Made by a program: the position numbers and the translations under genes
Shown: in pieces, positions 52,320-60,515 of the stretch
Position numbering within the stretch: the stretch's first letter is position 1
Layout of the letters: each line of letters opens with the position of its first letter
The notes under the pieces: generated by a model
What the model was told of the DNA's origin: nothing
The model's database searches: none
What the model saw: only the letters and a program-made list of their open reading frames with translations
NCBI RefSeq assembly: GCF_032598905.1
Contig: NZ_CP122458.1
Location: 5,233,001 to 5,297,000, forward strand
Length of the DNA: 64,000 nt
Origin: Streptomyces sp. 11x1
GTDB taxonomy: Bacteria; Actinomycetota; Actinomycetes; Streptomycetales; Streptomycetaceae
Reading direction: 5' to 3'

Positions 52320-53021
52320 GTGACCCGCATCGACAGCGTGCGCGCCGCGACCGGCTCGGCGAAGGACAGCGTGCTGCACGCCGCGGAAGTGGTGGCGCCC
52401 TACGCCGACACGGCCAAGGACAAGGCCTCGCACTACGCGCAAGAGGCACGTGTACGACTCGCGCCGAAGGTGTCGCAGGCCGCGGAACAGGCACGCGTCC
52501 AGTACGGCGCCCATGTCGTCCCGCGCTTGGAGCAGGCTCGCACGCATGTGCCGCCGAAGGTCGACCACGCGGCCCACGAAGCCGCTGCACGCACCCGCAA
52601 GGCGGCCCGTCAGGCCGCCGACTACTCCCGTCCCCGTATCGAGCAGGCCGTGGCCGCCGCCGGCCCCGTCCGCGAGGAGGCCACCGCCCGCAGTGTCGCG
52701 GCGCTGGCCGCATTGCGGGGACAGGTCTCACCCCAGCAGATCCAGCGGCTGGTCCGCAGGCAGCAGCGCAGGGCCAGGCTCGGCCGTGCCGCCAAGGGCC
52801 TGGCCGTCCTGGGTGTCCTGGCGGGCGGCGTCTTCGCCGCCTGGAAGTGGTGGGACAAACAGGCCAACCCCGACTGGCTCGTCGAGCCCCCTGCCGCCAC
52901 CGAGGTCTCCGACTCCGGTCGTCTGTCCGCTGTGGACGGCAGTGGTCAGTCCGTTCTCGACCCCGAGGTCGAGGCCAAGCAGGCTGAGGACGAAGCGGCC
53001 GACCGGGACAACCGCCACTGA
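52320..53021 (+). CDS. DUF5324-type membrane protein
   Basis: 233 residues from GTG 52320 behind GGAGGAGG. Residues 1-150 are a long Ala-rich helical region (AKDSVLHAAEVVAPYADTAKDKASHYAQEARVRLAPKVSQAAEQARVQYG). A single helix (LAVLGVLAGGVFAAWKWW) follows and the tail is acidic. It matches the plan of the Streptomyces DUF5324 proteins, whose role is unknown. Confidence 0.75.
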   Translation: MTRIDSVRAATGSAKDSVLHAAEVVAPYADTAKDKASHYAQEARVRLAPKVSQAAEQARVQYGAHVVPRLEQARTHVPPKVDHAAHEAAARTRKAARQAADYSRPRIEQAVAAAGPVREEATARSVAALAALRGQVSPQQIQRLVRRQQRRARLGRAAKGLAVLGVLAGGVFAAWKWWDKQANPDWLVEPPAATEVSDSGRLSAVDGSGQSVLDPEVEAKQAEDEAADRDNRH

Positions 53022-53132
53022 GAACCGACTGAGCATCGGCAGCCGAGGCCGCTTTCTCTACGGTCGGCGTCGGAGGACGTGTTCCTTTCCGGCTCAGCCC
53101 TGCCCGAGGGTGCGTTCCGCGGGACATCTTTC

Positions 53133-53184
53133 AACAGCCCTGTGGGGCAGAAGACTTGAAGGTCTTCTGCCCCACAGGGCTGTT
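53133..53184. terminator. 23-bp-arm hairpin overlapping a parS site
   Basis: AACAGCCCTGTGGGGCAGAAG... pairs with its exact complement around the loop TTGAAG. The last three bases of the right arm are the first bases of the parS site at 53182, so terminator and parS are fused. Confidence 0.8.
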
Positions 53185-53195
53185 TCACGTGAAAC
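53182..53195. other. parS: parS site (ParB-binding)
   Basis: Exact GTTTCACGTGAAAC, third copy in the window, in the gap before tRNA-Ala. Confidence 0.92.
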
Positions 53196-53487
53196 AGCAC
53201 CACCCCACGAGCCCCGCACCTTCCCAGCCGGAATGTATTGATCCGATTGCGAAGGGTGACGCACACATCCCACCAGCCCTCGCGTGACCCAGAACACTGG
53301 TTTCGCATTTGCGCACATCGACACGTGCCAGCATCCGTTGCCCCGTTCCAGCAGGCTTCTTTCCGCGGAGTGCACAGATAGCGATCGCGATGACCGCCGC
53401 CCAGGGCGCCGGTGACGACCATGCTTCCCGAGGCAGGAAAAAGACCGGGCCGGATGTCGTAGGACATCCGGCCCGGTCAATCCGCTG

Positions 53488-53560
53488 TGGAGCCTAGGGG
53501 AGTCGAACCCCTGACATCTGCCATGCAAAGACAGCGCTCTACCAACTGAGCTAAGGCCCC
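53488..53560 (-). tRNA. tRNA-Ala (anticodon TGC)
   Basis: 73 nt. GGGGCCTTAGCTCAGTTGG start, anticodon loop TTTGCAT giving TGC, T-arm AGGGGTTCGACTCCCCT, discriminator A. CCA is not encoded. Confidence 0.97.
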
Positions 53561-53742
53561 GGAAGGGAAGCGTCCACCCGGAGGCAAGGGCCACCGGGAG
53601 GCTGCGCAGACCAGAGTACCGGGTCACCCCCGGGATCTCGCAAAAAGATTGGGGGTCCCCGTGAACGACCACTCTCCGTAAGATGCTCGTCGTGGTTCGC
53701 TACAGCGAACCACGGTATTTGGGGAAGCGATGGGGAGACGCA

Positions 53743-54291
53743 ATGGACGCCGCACAGCAGGAAGCGACCGCAAGAGCCCGGGAGCTGCAGCGGAACTGGT
53801 ACGGAGAGCCGTTGGGGGCGCTCTTCCGTAGGCTCATCGAGGACCTGGGGCTCAACCAGGCCCGGCTCGCGGGGGTGCTGGGCCTGTCCGCACCGATGCT
53901 GTCGCAGCTGATGAGCGGTCAGCGTGCCAAGATCGGCAACCCGGCGGTGGTCCAGCGGGTGCAGTTGCTGCAGGACCTGGCGGGTCAGGTCGCGGACGGC
54001 AGCGTGAGCGCCGCCGAGGCGACCGAGCGCATGGATGAGATCAAGAAGTCACAGGGGGGCTCGGTGCTCAGCAACACCACTCAGTCGACGACGAGTTCGG
54101 GGGCGCCCACGGTCAAGCGGGTCGTCCGCGAGATCCAGTCGCTGCTGCGGTCTGTCGCGGCCGCGGGCGACATCATCGAGGCGGCGGACACCCTCGCCCC
54201 GACCCACCCTGAGCTGGCAGAGTTCCTCCGGGTGTACGGCGCGGGCCGCACCTCGGACGCGGTGGCGCACTACCAGTCCCACCAGAACTGA
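53743..54291 (+). CDS. DNA-binding protein with Cro/XRE-like HTH
   Basis: 182 residues from ATG 53743 (GGGGAGA upstream). LGALFRRLIEDLGLNQARLAGVLGLSAPMLSQLMSGQRAKIGNPAVVQRV is an XRE-like HTH in which the recognition helix covers APMLSQLMSG. The C-terminal half is a Ser/Thr-rich linker and a helical domain (VVREIQSLLRSVAAAGDIIEAADTLAPTHPELAEFLRVYG), probably for dimerisation. It lies directly before the kinase gene and may be co-regulated. Targets unknown. Confidence 0.85.
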   Translation: MDAAQQEATARARELQRNWYGEPLGALFRRLIEDLGLNQARLAGVLGLSAPMLSQLMSGQRAKIGNPAVVQRVQLLQDLAGQVADGSVSAAEATERMDEIKKSQGGSVLSNTTQSTTSSGAPTVKRVVREIQSLLRSVAAAGDIIEAADTLAPTHPELAEFLRVYGAGRTSDAVAHYQSHQN

Positions 54292-54584
54292 GCTCAAGGC
54301 CCGGTCCCCGAAAGGGGGTTCGGCGACCGGGCCGAGGCCGAAGAGGGGGGCCGAGACGGGGGAAGGGGTCTGTAGGCCTCTCGTGAGCGGCAGCGTTGTG
54401 GACGTAGGCTCCGCGCAGGAACCGGAATAAGGAACAGGACAGAGCGGCAGGGAGACAGAAGCGGGTACCAGCTCCGAGGGAAGCCGGGCACGTGCGAGCC
54501 GGCTCCGCAGAGGGCGGCGCGAGCGCCGTGCCCTCCGCCGACGGGCAACCACGAGGGGAGCCGAAGGGGGAACGACGCACAGCC

Positions 54585-56411
54585 ATGGGTGAGGTCTTCG
54601 CCGGCCGGTACGAACTGGTCGACCCGATCGGGCGCGGGGGAGTCGGCGCGGTCTGGCGCACCTGGGACCACCGCCGCCGCCGCTATGTGGCCGCCAAGGT
54701 CCTGCAACAGCGTGACGCGCACGCATTGCTGCGCTTCGTCCGTGAGCAGGCCGTACGGATCGACCACCCGCATGTGCTCGCCCCCGCCAGCTGGGCCGCC
54801 GACGACGACAAGGTCCTGTTCACCATGGATCTGGTGGCCGGAGGGTCCCTGGTCAACCTCGTCAACGACTACGGTCCTCTCCCGCCGACCTATGTCTGCG
54901 GCTTGCTCGATCAACTCCTGTCCGGCCTCGCCGCCGTGCACGCCGAGGGCGTCATCCACCGCGACATCAAGCCCGCCAATGTGCTCCTGGAGGCCACGGG
55001 CACGGCCCGCCCCCGCCTGCGCCTGTCCGACTTCGGCATCGCCATGCGTCTGGGCGAGCCCCGCCTCACCGAGACCAACTACGTGGTGGGAACGCCTGGT
55101 TATTTCGCTCCCGAGCAGATGCTGGGCGCGGATCCGGACTTCCCCGCCGATCTCTTCGCTGTGGGTCTCGTCGCCCTGTACCTCCTGGAGGGCGCGAAGC
55201 CCGACGCCAAGGCCCTCATCGAGCACTTCGCCGCCCATGGCACTCCGAAGGCACCGCGGGGTATCCCGGAGCCACTGTGGCAGGTCATCGCCACGCTGCT
55301 CCAGCCGGACCCCAACTCCCGCTTCCGCACCGCCACAGGCGCCCGAAAGGCCCTCGCCGCGGCCATCGAGCTGCTGCCCGAGCCGGGGCCCGACGACGAG
55401 TTGGTGGAGGTCTTCGACCAACTCGGCCCGCTTCCCACCGGGTTCGCTCCCGAGGGTCCCCTGCACAGGGCATCGGGACTGGACAAAACGGGCACAGGCA
55501 CCGGTGTCGACACCAGCGGCACGTCCTCCCCGACTCCCGTCACGGACACGACCCCACCACCGCCTCACCATCCGCCGGCCTACGGACCGCCGCCCATGGG
55601 GCCGCCGTCCCAACCCGGGGCGGGCCCGGCGTTACCGGCGCCGTTCCCAGGCAGCGCCCCTCAGCCCTCGTACACGGCCACAGGCTCCATATCTCCGCCC
55701 CCCATGCCCACCACCGCCCCGCCCCAGACCGACCCCTCCAGCACTGGCAAGGGCTCGGGCTTCGGTACTGGTACCGGTGCTGGTGCTGGTGCTGATGCCG
55801 CGGGCACCGACCCAAGCACGGGCGCCGGCACCGGCACGGGAACAGGAACCAGCCACTGGTCCCAGGATTCCGGGGCCTCGTCTTCGGCGTCTCCGGCGCA
55901 CTCGCCCCACCCCGGTCACATATCGCCCGGGGCACCCCCCTCCGACGTACCACCGCGCCCCGAACGCGCCCCCGCACCGCAGCCCTCCACGATGTCGGAC
56001 ACCGGCAGCTTCCACCTGCCCCCGCCCCAGGTGCTCACCGCCCACGCGGCCTCGCGACAGATCGACCAGCGCGCCCCCGGCCCGGGCCACCCACAGCAGC
56101 ACCCCGAGCAGCAGGCCAGTCCCCCGGCCGGGACGCCCCTCCGAACAGCCCCAGCGCAGCACCCCGAACCCGCGCATGTGCCCTCCCCCCAGTCGCACCC
56201 GCAGCTGGGCCTCTTTCAGAACCCCGCCGCGGCGGTGCAGCACGCGTACGCCTCTACTGGTTCATACACCGCTCGGCCCCCGGAGGTTCCACGTCGATCG
56301 AGGGCGCTTCCGCGACGCCGTCCGGGCCCGCCGGTCAAGGTGGTCGTCCCGGTCCTGCTGCTCGCCCTGGCCTGCTTCGCGGTGGGGTTCTGGGCACTGG
56401 GACAACTCTGA
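54585..56411 (+). CDS. Membrane-anchored Ser/Thr protein kinase
   Basis: 608 residues from ATG 54585 (MGEVFAGRYELVDPIGRGGVGAVW). Kinase domain to about residue 270: K in YVAAKVLQQ, HRDIKPANVLL, SDFGIAMRL and GTPGYFAPEQM are present. A 300-residue Pro/Gly/Thr/Ser-rich low-complexity region follows. A C-terminal helix (VVVPVLLLALACFAVGFWALGQL) anchors the protein with the kinase inside and almost nothing outside. So unlike PknB it has no sensor domain. Substrates unknown. Confidence 0.92.
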   Translation: MGEVFAGRYELVDPIGRGGVGAVWRTWDHRRRRYVAAKVLQQRDAHALLRFVREQAVRIDHPHVLAPASWAADDDKVLFTMDLVAGGSLVNLVNDYGPLPPTYVCGLLDQLLSGLAAVHAEGVIHRDIKPANVLLEATGTARPRLRLSDFGIAMRLGEPRLTETNYVVGTPGYFAPEQMLGADPDFPADLFAVGLVALYLLEGAKPDAKALIEHFAAHGTPKAPRGIPEPLWQVIATLLQPDPNSRFRTATGARKALAAAIELLPEPGPDDELVEVFDQLGPLPTGFAPEGPLHRASGLDKTGTGTGVDTSGTSSPTPVTDTTPPPPHHPPAYGPPPMGPPSQPGAGPALPAPFPGSAPQPSYTATGSISPPPMPTTAPPQTDPSSTGKGSGFGTGTGAGAGADAAGTDPSTGAGTGTGTGTSHWSQDSGASSSASPAHSPHPGHISPGAPPSDVPPRPERAPAPQPSTMSDTGSFHLPPPQVLTAHAASRQIDQRAPGPGHPQQHPEQQASPPAGTPLRTAPAQHPEPAHVPSPQSHPQLGLFQNPAAAVQHAYASTGSYTARPPEVPRRSRALPRRRPGPPVKVVVPVLLLALACFAVGFWALGQL

Positions 56412-56419
56412 TCCCCGAG

Positions 56420-57979
56420 CTACCCCCGGGACGCCCCGTGCCGCCCACGTGCTGCCGCGCCCATGCCCTTCAGGCGTTCGGACTCGATGGCAGCAGACGC
56501 CCTCCTGCGGGCCACGAGTGTCCACGCCAGAAGCCCGAGAACCAGCAGACTGCCCGCGCCGAGGCCGCCCGCCGCGACGACGGTCATGGCCAGTCGTCGG
56601 TCTCCACTGGCCAGGGAGTTCCCGGAGCCCTTCCCCTCGTCGGAATCCCCCGGGCCCCCTCCATCACCGCCGTCCCGGGAGCCCCCCTCCAGCGTGTCCC
56701 CCGTGATGCCGTTCTCCGCGGCCTCCCGATCCCCCTCGGTGACCTCGAAGACGCCGCGCGGCTCGGAGTCTCCCAGATATCCCGGCCCGGCTCCGGCCTC
56801 TCCCTCCAGCCGCACCCGTAGCGTCAAGCCGACCGGCTCGTCGCCGAACCGGTCGGCGACCGACGTCCCGAGGTGCAGTGCCAGGTAGTACCAGCCGGCG
56901 AACCGCATCCCGCCCACCTCGTCGTCGGGAGAGAAACGGTTCTCGTACACGACGGGCGGGAGCGGGTCCAGGGAGACGGAGCGCTGGTCACCCCCGTAGT
57001 TGGCCGTCCTGTCGTCCACCAGGCCGCGTACGGGGTTGTAGAGCGACATCACGAACGCGTTCCCGATGTAGCCGTCGCCCTCGGTCGTGCTGCCCAGTTC
57101 GGCGGTGGCCTGGAGTTGCTGCCCCCAGCCGACGGGCACCTTGTAGAAGAGGGTCTCCCCGGATCTGATGCCGACCTCGTCCTGCCAGACTCCCTGTGCC
57201 ACGGGGCTCGCCGCGGCGAAGCCGCTCCCGCCGCGACGGGGCTCGGGGTCACCGGAGACAGCATCGGGGGAGGCGGAGTTCCAGCTCTGGGGAGCGCTCG
57301 TCGAACCGCCCTTCGTCACGGCGGGCTCCGAAACGAAGCCGAGCTCCAGCCCCCACTCCTCAGACGCACCCTCCGAGGGGGAACCCGTCACGGAGCCGGA
57401 AGCCGAACCGGAAGATGAGCCGGTCTCCGAGCCGGTCGCTGAGCCGGAGGCAGAGCCCGCGCTCGTCCCCGAACCGGCTCCGACAGCCGAGCCGACGCGT
57501 TCGACGACGACGTAGTACACCCCGGCCCCCTGGCACATGTACTCGTCGGTGCCGACCTCCCGCGAGGCCCAGGCTGTGACGGGGTGCGCGCTGCGGGTCG
57601 GTCCGAAGCGGGCGGTCTTGTAGGAGCAGCGATGTGCGTCGGCGTCCTGCACGGACACCCTGACCCCGTCCGCGGAGCCGACCGCCGAACCCTCCTCGGG
57701 CACGGCCGTGGCCGAAATGTACGCGTTGGTGGCGGCGCCGAGATCGAGACGGTAGTACAGCTTGCCGCCCGGCCCGATGGAGCTCCGGTAGGTCCTGCCG
57801 GCCGCCAGCCGCACGGCTCCCGTGCTGCTCGGGGCGCCCTCGACCGCCCTCGCGTCCTCGGCGTAGGAGTACGGGGCAGGCCCGTCGGCCGCCACGGCGG
57901 GCCCGGGCTGCGCCGTCGTCACGCACAGGACCGCTCCCACGGCCGTCCCGGCTCGCCACCAGACCGTGCGCCGCCCCAT
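56420..57979 (-). CDS. Secreted membrane-anchored protein, type I topology
   Basis: 519 residues from ATG 57979 (MGRRTVWWRAGTAVGAVLCVTTAQPGPAVAA), a clear signal peptide. The external part has a beta-rich region (GKLYYRLDLGAATNAYISATAVPEEG), a Gly/Ser/Thr-rich repeat tract (about residues 180-225) and a second beta-rich region (ETLFYKVPVGWGQQLQATAELG...YYLALHLGTSVADRFG). A C-terminal helix (LAMTVVAAGGLGAGSLLVLGLLAWTLVARRR) anchors it. The paired beta regions resemble pre-peptidase/galactose-binding-like folds. It is convergent with the kinase gene, ending 8 bp from it. Confidence 0.8.
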   Translation of the reverse strand: MGRRTVWWRAGTAVGAVLCVTTAQPGPAVAADGPAPYSYAEDARAVEGAPSSTGAVRLAAGRTYRSSIGPGGKLYYRLDLGAATNAYISATAVPEEGSAVGSADGVRVSVQDADAHRCSYKTARFGPTRSAHPVTAWASREVGTDEYMCQGAGVYYVVVERVGSAVGAGSGTSAGSASGSATGSETGSSSGSASGSVTGSPSEGASEEWGLELGFVSEPAVTKGGSTSAPQSWNSASPDAVSGDPEPRRGGSGFAAASPVAQGVWQDEVGIRSGETLFYKVPVGWGQQLQATAELGSTTEGDGYIGNAFVMSLYNPVRGLVDDRTANYGGDQRSVSLDPLPPVVYENRFSPDDEVGGMRFAGWYYLALHLGTSVADRFGDEPVGLTLRVRLEGEAGAGPGYLGDSEPRGVFEVTEGDREAAENGITGDTLEGGSRDGGDGGGPGDSDEGKGSGNSLASGDRRLAMTVVAAGGLGAGSLLVLGLLAWTLVARRRASAAIESERLKGMGAAARGRHGASRG

Positions 57980-58275
57980 CAAGCGCCACCCCTCGTCGTA
58001 GACCGTGATGCGAGGCCCAGCCCTGTGGTCGCGGCCCCGAACGCGCCCATCCTGCCCGGCCATGCGGGCCGATGCCGGTGTTCCTGGGGACGAGCGGCTG
58101 AAAACAGCCCCTAACCGGACCGGCACCTTGCCATTGCAATCACATCGCTCGCTAGCGCGAATTCAAGTCCGGCGGAATTTCGCAAATGCCCCAGAAGCCG
58201 GGAGGGGTGCGGCCGAGCAACACAAAACCCCGGCCGCCAGGGCGGCCGGGGTCTGCTCTGAGACTGATGTCGACG

Positions 58276-58404
58276 TCACGAACCCGTGGGCACGGAGTCA
58301 GTCGCCTCCGTCCACAGATCCTGCTCGGCGCGATCCGCCTGGATCTGGCGGTACACGAGGAGCCCGCCGATGGCGGCCAGTGCGACCAGGAGAAGCTTCT
58401 TCAC
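58276..58404 (-). CDS. DLW-39 family small protein
   Basis: 42 residues from GTG 58404 (VKKLLLVALAAIGGLLVYRQIQADRAEQDLW...). The sequence is the DLW-39 type conserved near gyrA in Streptomyces: one N-terminal helix and the DLW motif. Function unknown. The rest of the flanking gap on its left (57980-58275) shows only a GGCCGCC/GGCGGCC hairpin near 58230-58250, a possible terminator of this gene. Confidence 0.85.
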   Translation of the reverse strand: MKKLLLVALAAIGGLLVYRQIQADRAEQDLWTEATDSVPTGS

Positions 58405-58775
58405 CGCGCGACCTCGTCTTTCCTTGACGTAGGGGACCTCTGGCGCCCGACTATACACACCGACCGATACCGATCGGTGACCTGCGTCGGCCCCTCAACT
58501 CCCGCAGGGAAGACCGCAGTAGAACCAGACGCCACTGTTCCGATCGCAGGTTCATCACACAGGTCCATCACATCTCGCACACCTTGGCGGATCCCACGGA
58601 CCTCGACTTCCTGCAACTTTTCAGACCTCCCTGCAACTCCTCGGGTCTCCCTGCACCCATCCGAGTGGTGTTCATCCGAAGATCGACGCGCCATGAACGT
58701 CGGTCCGTGATTTCGAAGCCCACATACACATCATGAGGAAAGTACGCAAATCGCCCAACCCGAAAGTGAGGGGCC
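58405..58775. other. Intergenic region between divergent small genes
   Basis: No gene is supported. It contains CGATACCGATCGG at about 58463-58475 and the repeats CTCCCTGCAA / CTCCCTGCA at 58606-58652. It must hold the promoters for the DLW-39 gene and for the secreted protein at 58776. Confidence 0.4.
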
Positions 58776-59144
58776 ATGGCCCAGAACAAGGTCATGAAGC
58801 TGTGGACCGCCATCGTCACCGCCTTCCTCGCGCTGTGCACGGCGCTCGGACTCGTCACGACCACCGCCTCGGCGGCTGTACCGCAGACCGAGACCACCCG
58901 CACCTGCGCGGCCACCGCTGCGACCCCGGCGATGTCCCTCCCGGCCCGGCCCCACGACCGCGCCCTGCCCCCCACGATGAAACAGCGCATCCGCGCCGAG
59001 GCCCACGGCTCCTCCCCCTCCTGCCGCCGCCGCACGGCCCTGCACACGGCCACGGACACCGCCACGGACGTCGCCGGCCAGGCAGCGGCCCCGGAGGCAC
59101 CTGTGCGTGAGCCCGAGCATCCAGGCGCACCTCTCCTGCGCTGA
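58776..59144 (+). CDS. Small secreted protein (DUF6344-like)
   Basis: 122 residues from ATG 58776 (GAGGGGCC upstream). MAQNKVMKLWTAIVTAFLALCTALGLVTTTASA is a good signal peptide; the mature part is Ala/Thr/Pro/Arg-rich with two cysteines (RTCAATAA and SSPSCRRR). It resembles the DUF6344 proteins found at this locus, but this is from memory of the N-terminus. Function unknown. Confidence 0.65.
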   Translation: MAQNKVMKLWTAIVTAFLALCTALGLVTTTASAAVPQTETTRTCAATAATPAMSLPARPHDRALPPTMKQRIRAEAHGSSPSCRRRTALHTATDTATDVAGQAAAPEAPVREPEHPGAPLLR

Positions 59145-59214
59145 GCTGCGGCAGGCCAGGACAGACCCAGCGGCGATCTTGCGTACGACGCCCGCGGCAA
59201 GACCCTGAACAGCG

Positions 59215-59246
59215 AAGACCCTCAGCCGGACTCGGCTGAGGGTCTT
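59215..59246 (+). terminator. Hairpin terminator after the small secreted protein
   Basis: Exact 14-bp arms AAGACCCTCAGCCG and CGGCTGAGGGTCTT with the loop GACT, followed by TCC. Between it and the tRNA-Ile terminator (59247-59444) I see no gene. Confidence 0.7.
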
Positions 59247-59444
59247 TCCATGCGGCAGCGCGTTCGCGCGCAGCCCACGGGATACGCCGGGGCGGCCGGT
59301 GGAGGTGGCAAGAGAGCGAGTCGCAGCAAGTGGTCCGCTCCGACTCTGTGTTGGCGGATCAGGAGAGGAGGGGGCCGAGGCTGGAAGCCGTCCTGCCGCC
59401 CATCGCCGAGGTCCGCGGCACCCCACGTGTCACCCACGACAGCA

Positions 59445-59476
59445 AAGACCCCCAACCGCAACCGGCTGGGGGTCTT
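59445..59476 (-). terminator. tRNA-Ile terminator
   Basis: AAGACCCCCAACCG pairs with CGGCTGGGGGTCTT (one mismatch). On the minus strand it starts 9 nt after the tRNA and is followed by TTTGC. Confidence 0.75.
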
Positions 59477-59484
59477 CTGTCTGG

Positions 59485-59558
59485 TGGGGCTAACAGGATT
59501 TGAACCTGTGGCCTCATCCTTATCAGGGATGCGCTCTAACCAACTGAGCTATAGCCCC
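59485..59558 (-). tRNA. tRNA-Ile (anticodon GAT)
   Basis: 74 nt. GGGGCTATAGCTCAGTTGG start, anticodon loop CTGATAA giving GAT, T-arm ACAGGTTCAAATCCTGT, discriminator A; CCA is not encoded. Confidence 0.97.
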
Positions 59559-59666
59559 GCCGCGCTCTGCGGTGTGTCCCGCGCGCTGACTCCTGAAGAT
59601 TAGCGCACGACGTGGGCAGTCCCAAAATCGATACCCGCAGGGCGACCGCGACGCGGTGAGCCGCGC

Positions 59667-60497
59667 CTACTCGTCCTCGGCGAGCGTCAGCTCGACGCCG
59701 CCCACGAAGCCCGCGGAGAGGTTGTAGATGAAGGCTCCGAGGGTGGCCAGGGCGGTGGCGAGCACGACATCGATGACTGCGATGATCGTGGTGAAGATCA
59801 GCACGTTGGGCAGCGACAGGAACGCCTGCAGGTCGAATCCGTTGGACTCGTTCGAGCCGGTCGCCTCCGAGATGGTGGCGCCGACCGTCGAGAACACGCC
59901 CATCGCGTTCATGACCATCCACAGCACCGCCGCCGCGACGACCGTGCAGATGCCCAGGGCGATGGAGAGCAGGAAACTGACCTTCATCACGGACCACGGG
60001 TCGGCCTTGGACACCCGTAGCCGCGCCTTGCGCGTGCGCGGCGTCGTGCGTGCCCCCGTACGAGGCTTGCGGGAGGACGCCTCCGGAGCCGGCGCATAGG
60101 CCTGCGGCGGGTGATACGGGCCCGCCTGCTGCTGCGAGTGCCGCTCACCCGGCAGCGCGGAGCCGGCGGCCTGCGCCGGGGCCTGGGGCTGCGGCTGTGC
60201 CGCGGCGGCCGACGGACCGCCCTGACGGCCCGGCCCGGCCTGAGCCGCGGCCGGACTTCCGGACGCGGGCTTCTGGGCCTGCGGACCACGGGTGTCCGTC
60301 GCGGCCGCTCCCTGTGATCCCGGCTTCTCCGGCGCGGGCGCGGCCGCGTCGGTCGCGTCCGGCTTGATGGCCTTCAGCTGGGTCGTGTGCGTGTCCATCG
60401 CACGCGCGGCGGAGCCACGGCCGCCGCCGTCCGCCTCCGACCCGGTCGAAGTGCCGGCCGAAGTACCGGACGATCCGGCGCCCGTGGCTCCGCTCAC
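59667..60497 (-). CDS. DUF3566 membrane protein downstream of gyrA
   Basis: 276 residues from GTG 60497. The first 165 are Ala/Gly/Pro/Gln-rich low complexity ending in basic residues. The DUF3566 domain follows (RKARLRVSKADPWSVMKVSFLLSIALGICTVVAAAVLWMVM...NVLIFTTIIAVIDVVLATALATLGAFIYNLSAGFVGGVELTL) with two helices. It lies 18 bp after gyrA and is conserved in this place in actinobacteria; function not established. Confidence 0.93.
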   Translation of the reverse strand: MSGATGAGSSGTSAGTSTGSEADGGGRGSAARAMDTHTTQLKAIKPDATDAAAPAPEKPGSQGAAATDTRGPQAQKPASGSPAAAQAGPGRQGGPSAAAAQPQPQAPAQAAGSALPGERHSQQQAGPYHPPQAYAPAPEASSRKPRTGARTTPRTRKARLRVSKADPWSVMKVSFLLSIALGICTVVAAAVLWMVMNAMGVFSTVGATISEATGSNESNGFDLQAFLSLPNVLIFTTIIAVIDVVLATALATLGAFIYNLSAGFVGGVELTLAEDE

Positions 60498-60515
60498 GCT
60501 GACTCACTCCTCGTG

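Noticed and set aside
55700..56300. Repetitive Gly/Thr/Pro tract as a possible separate surface protein gene
   Set aside because: It is in frame with the kinase and is the low-complexity linker before its C-terminal helix.
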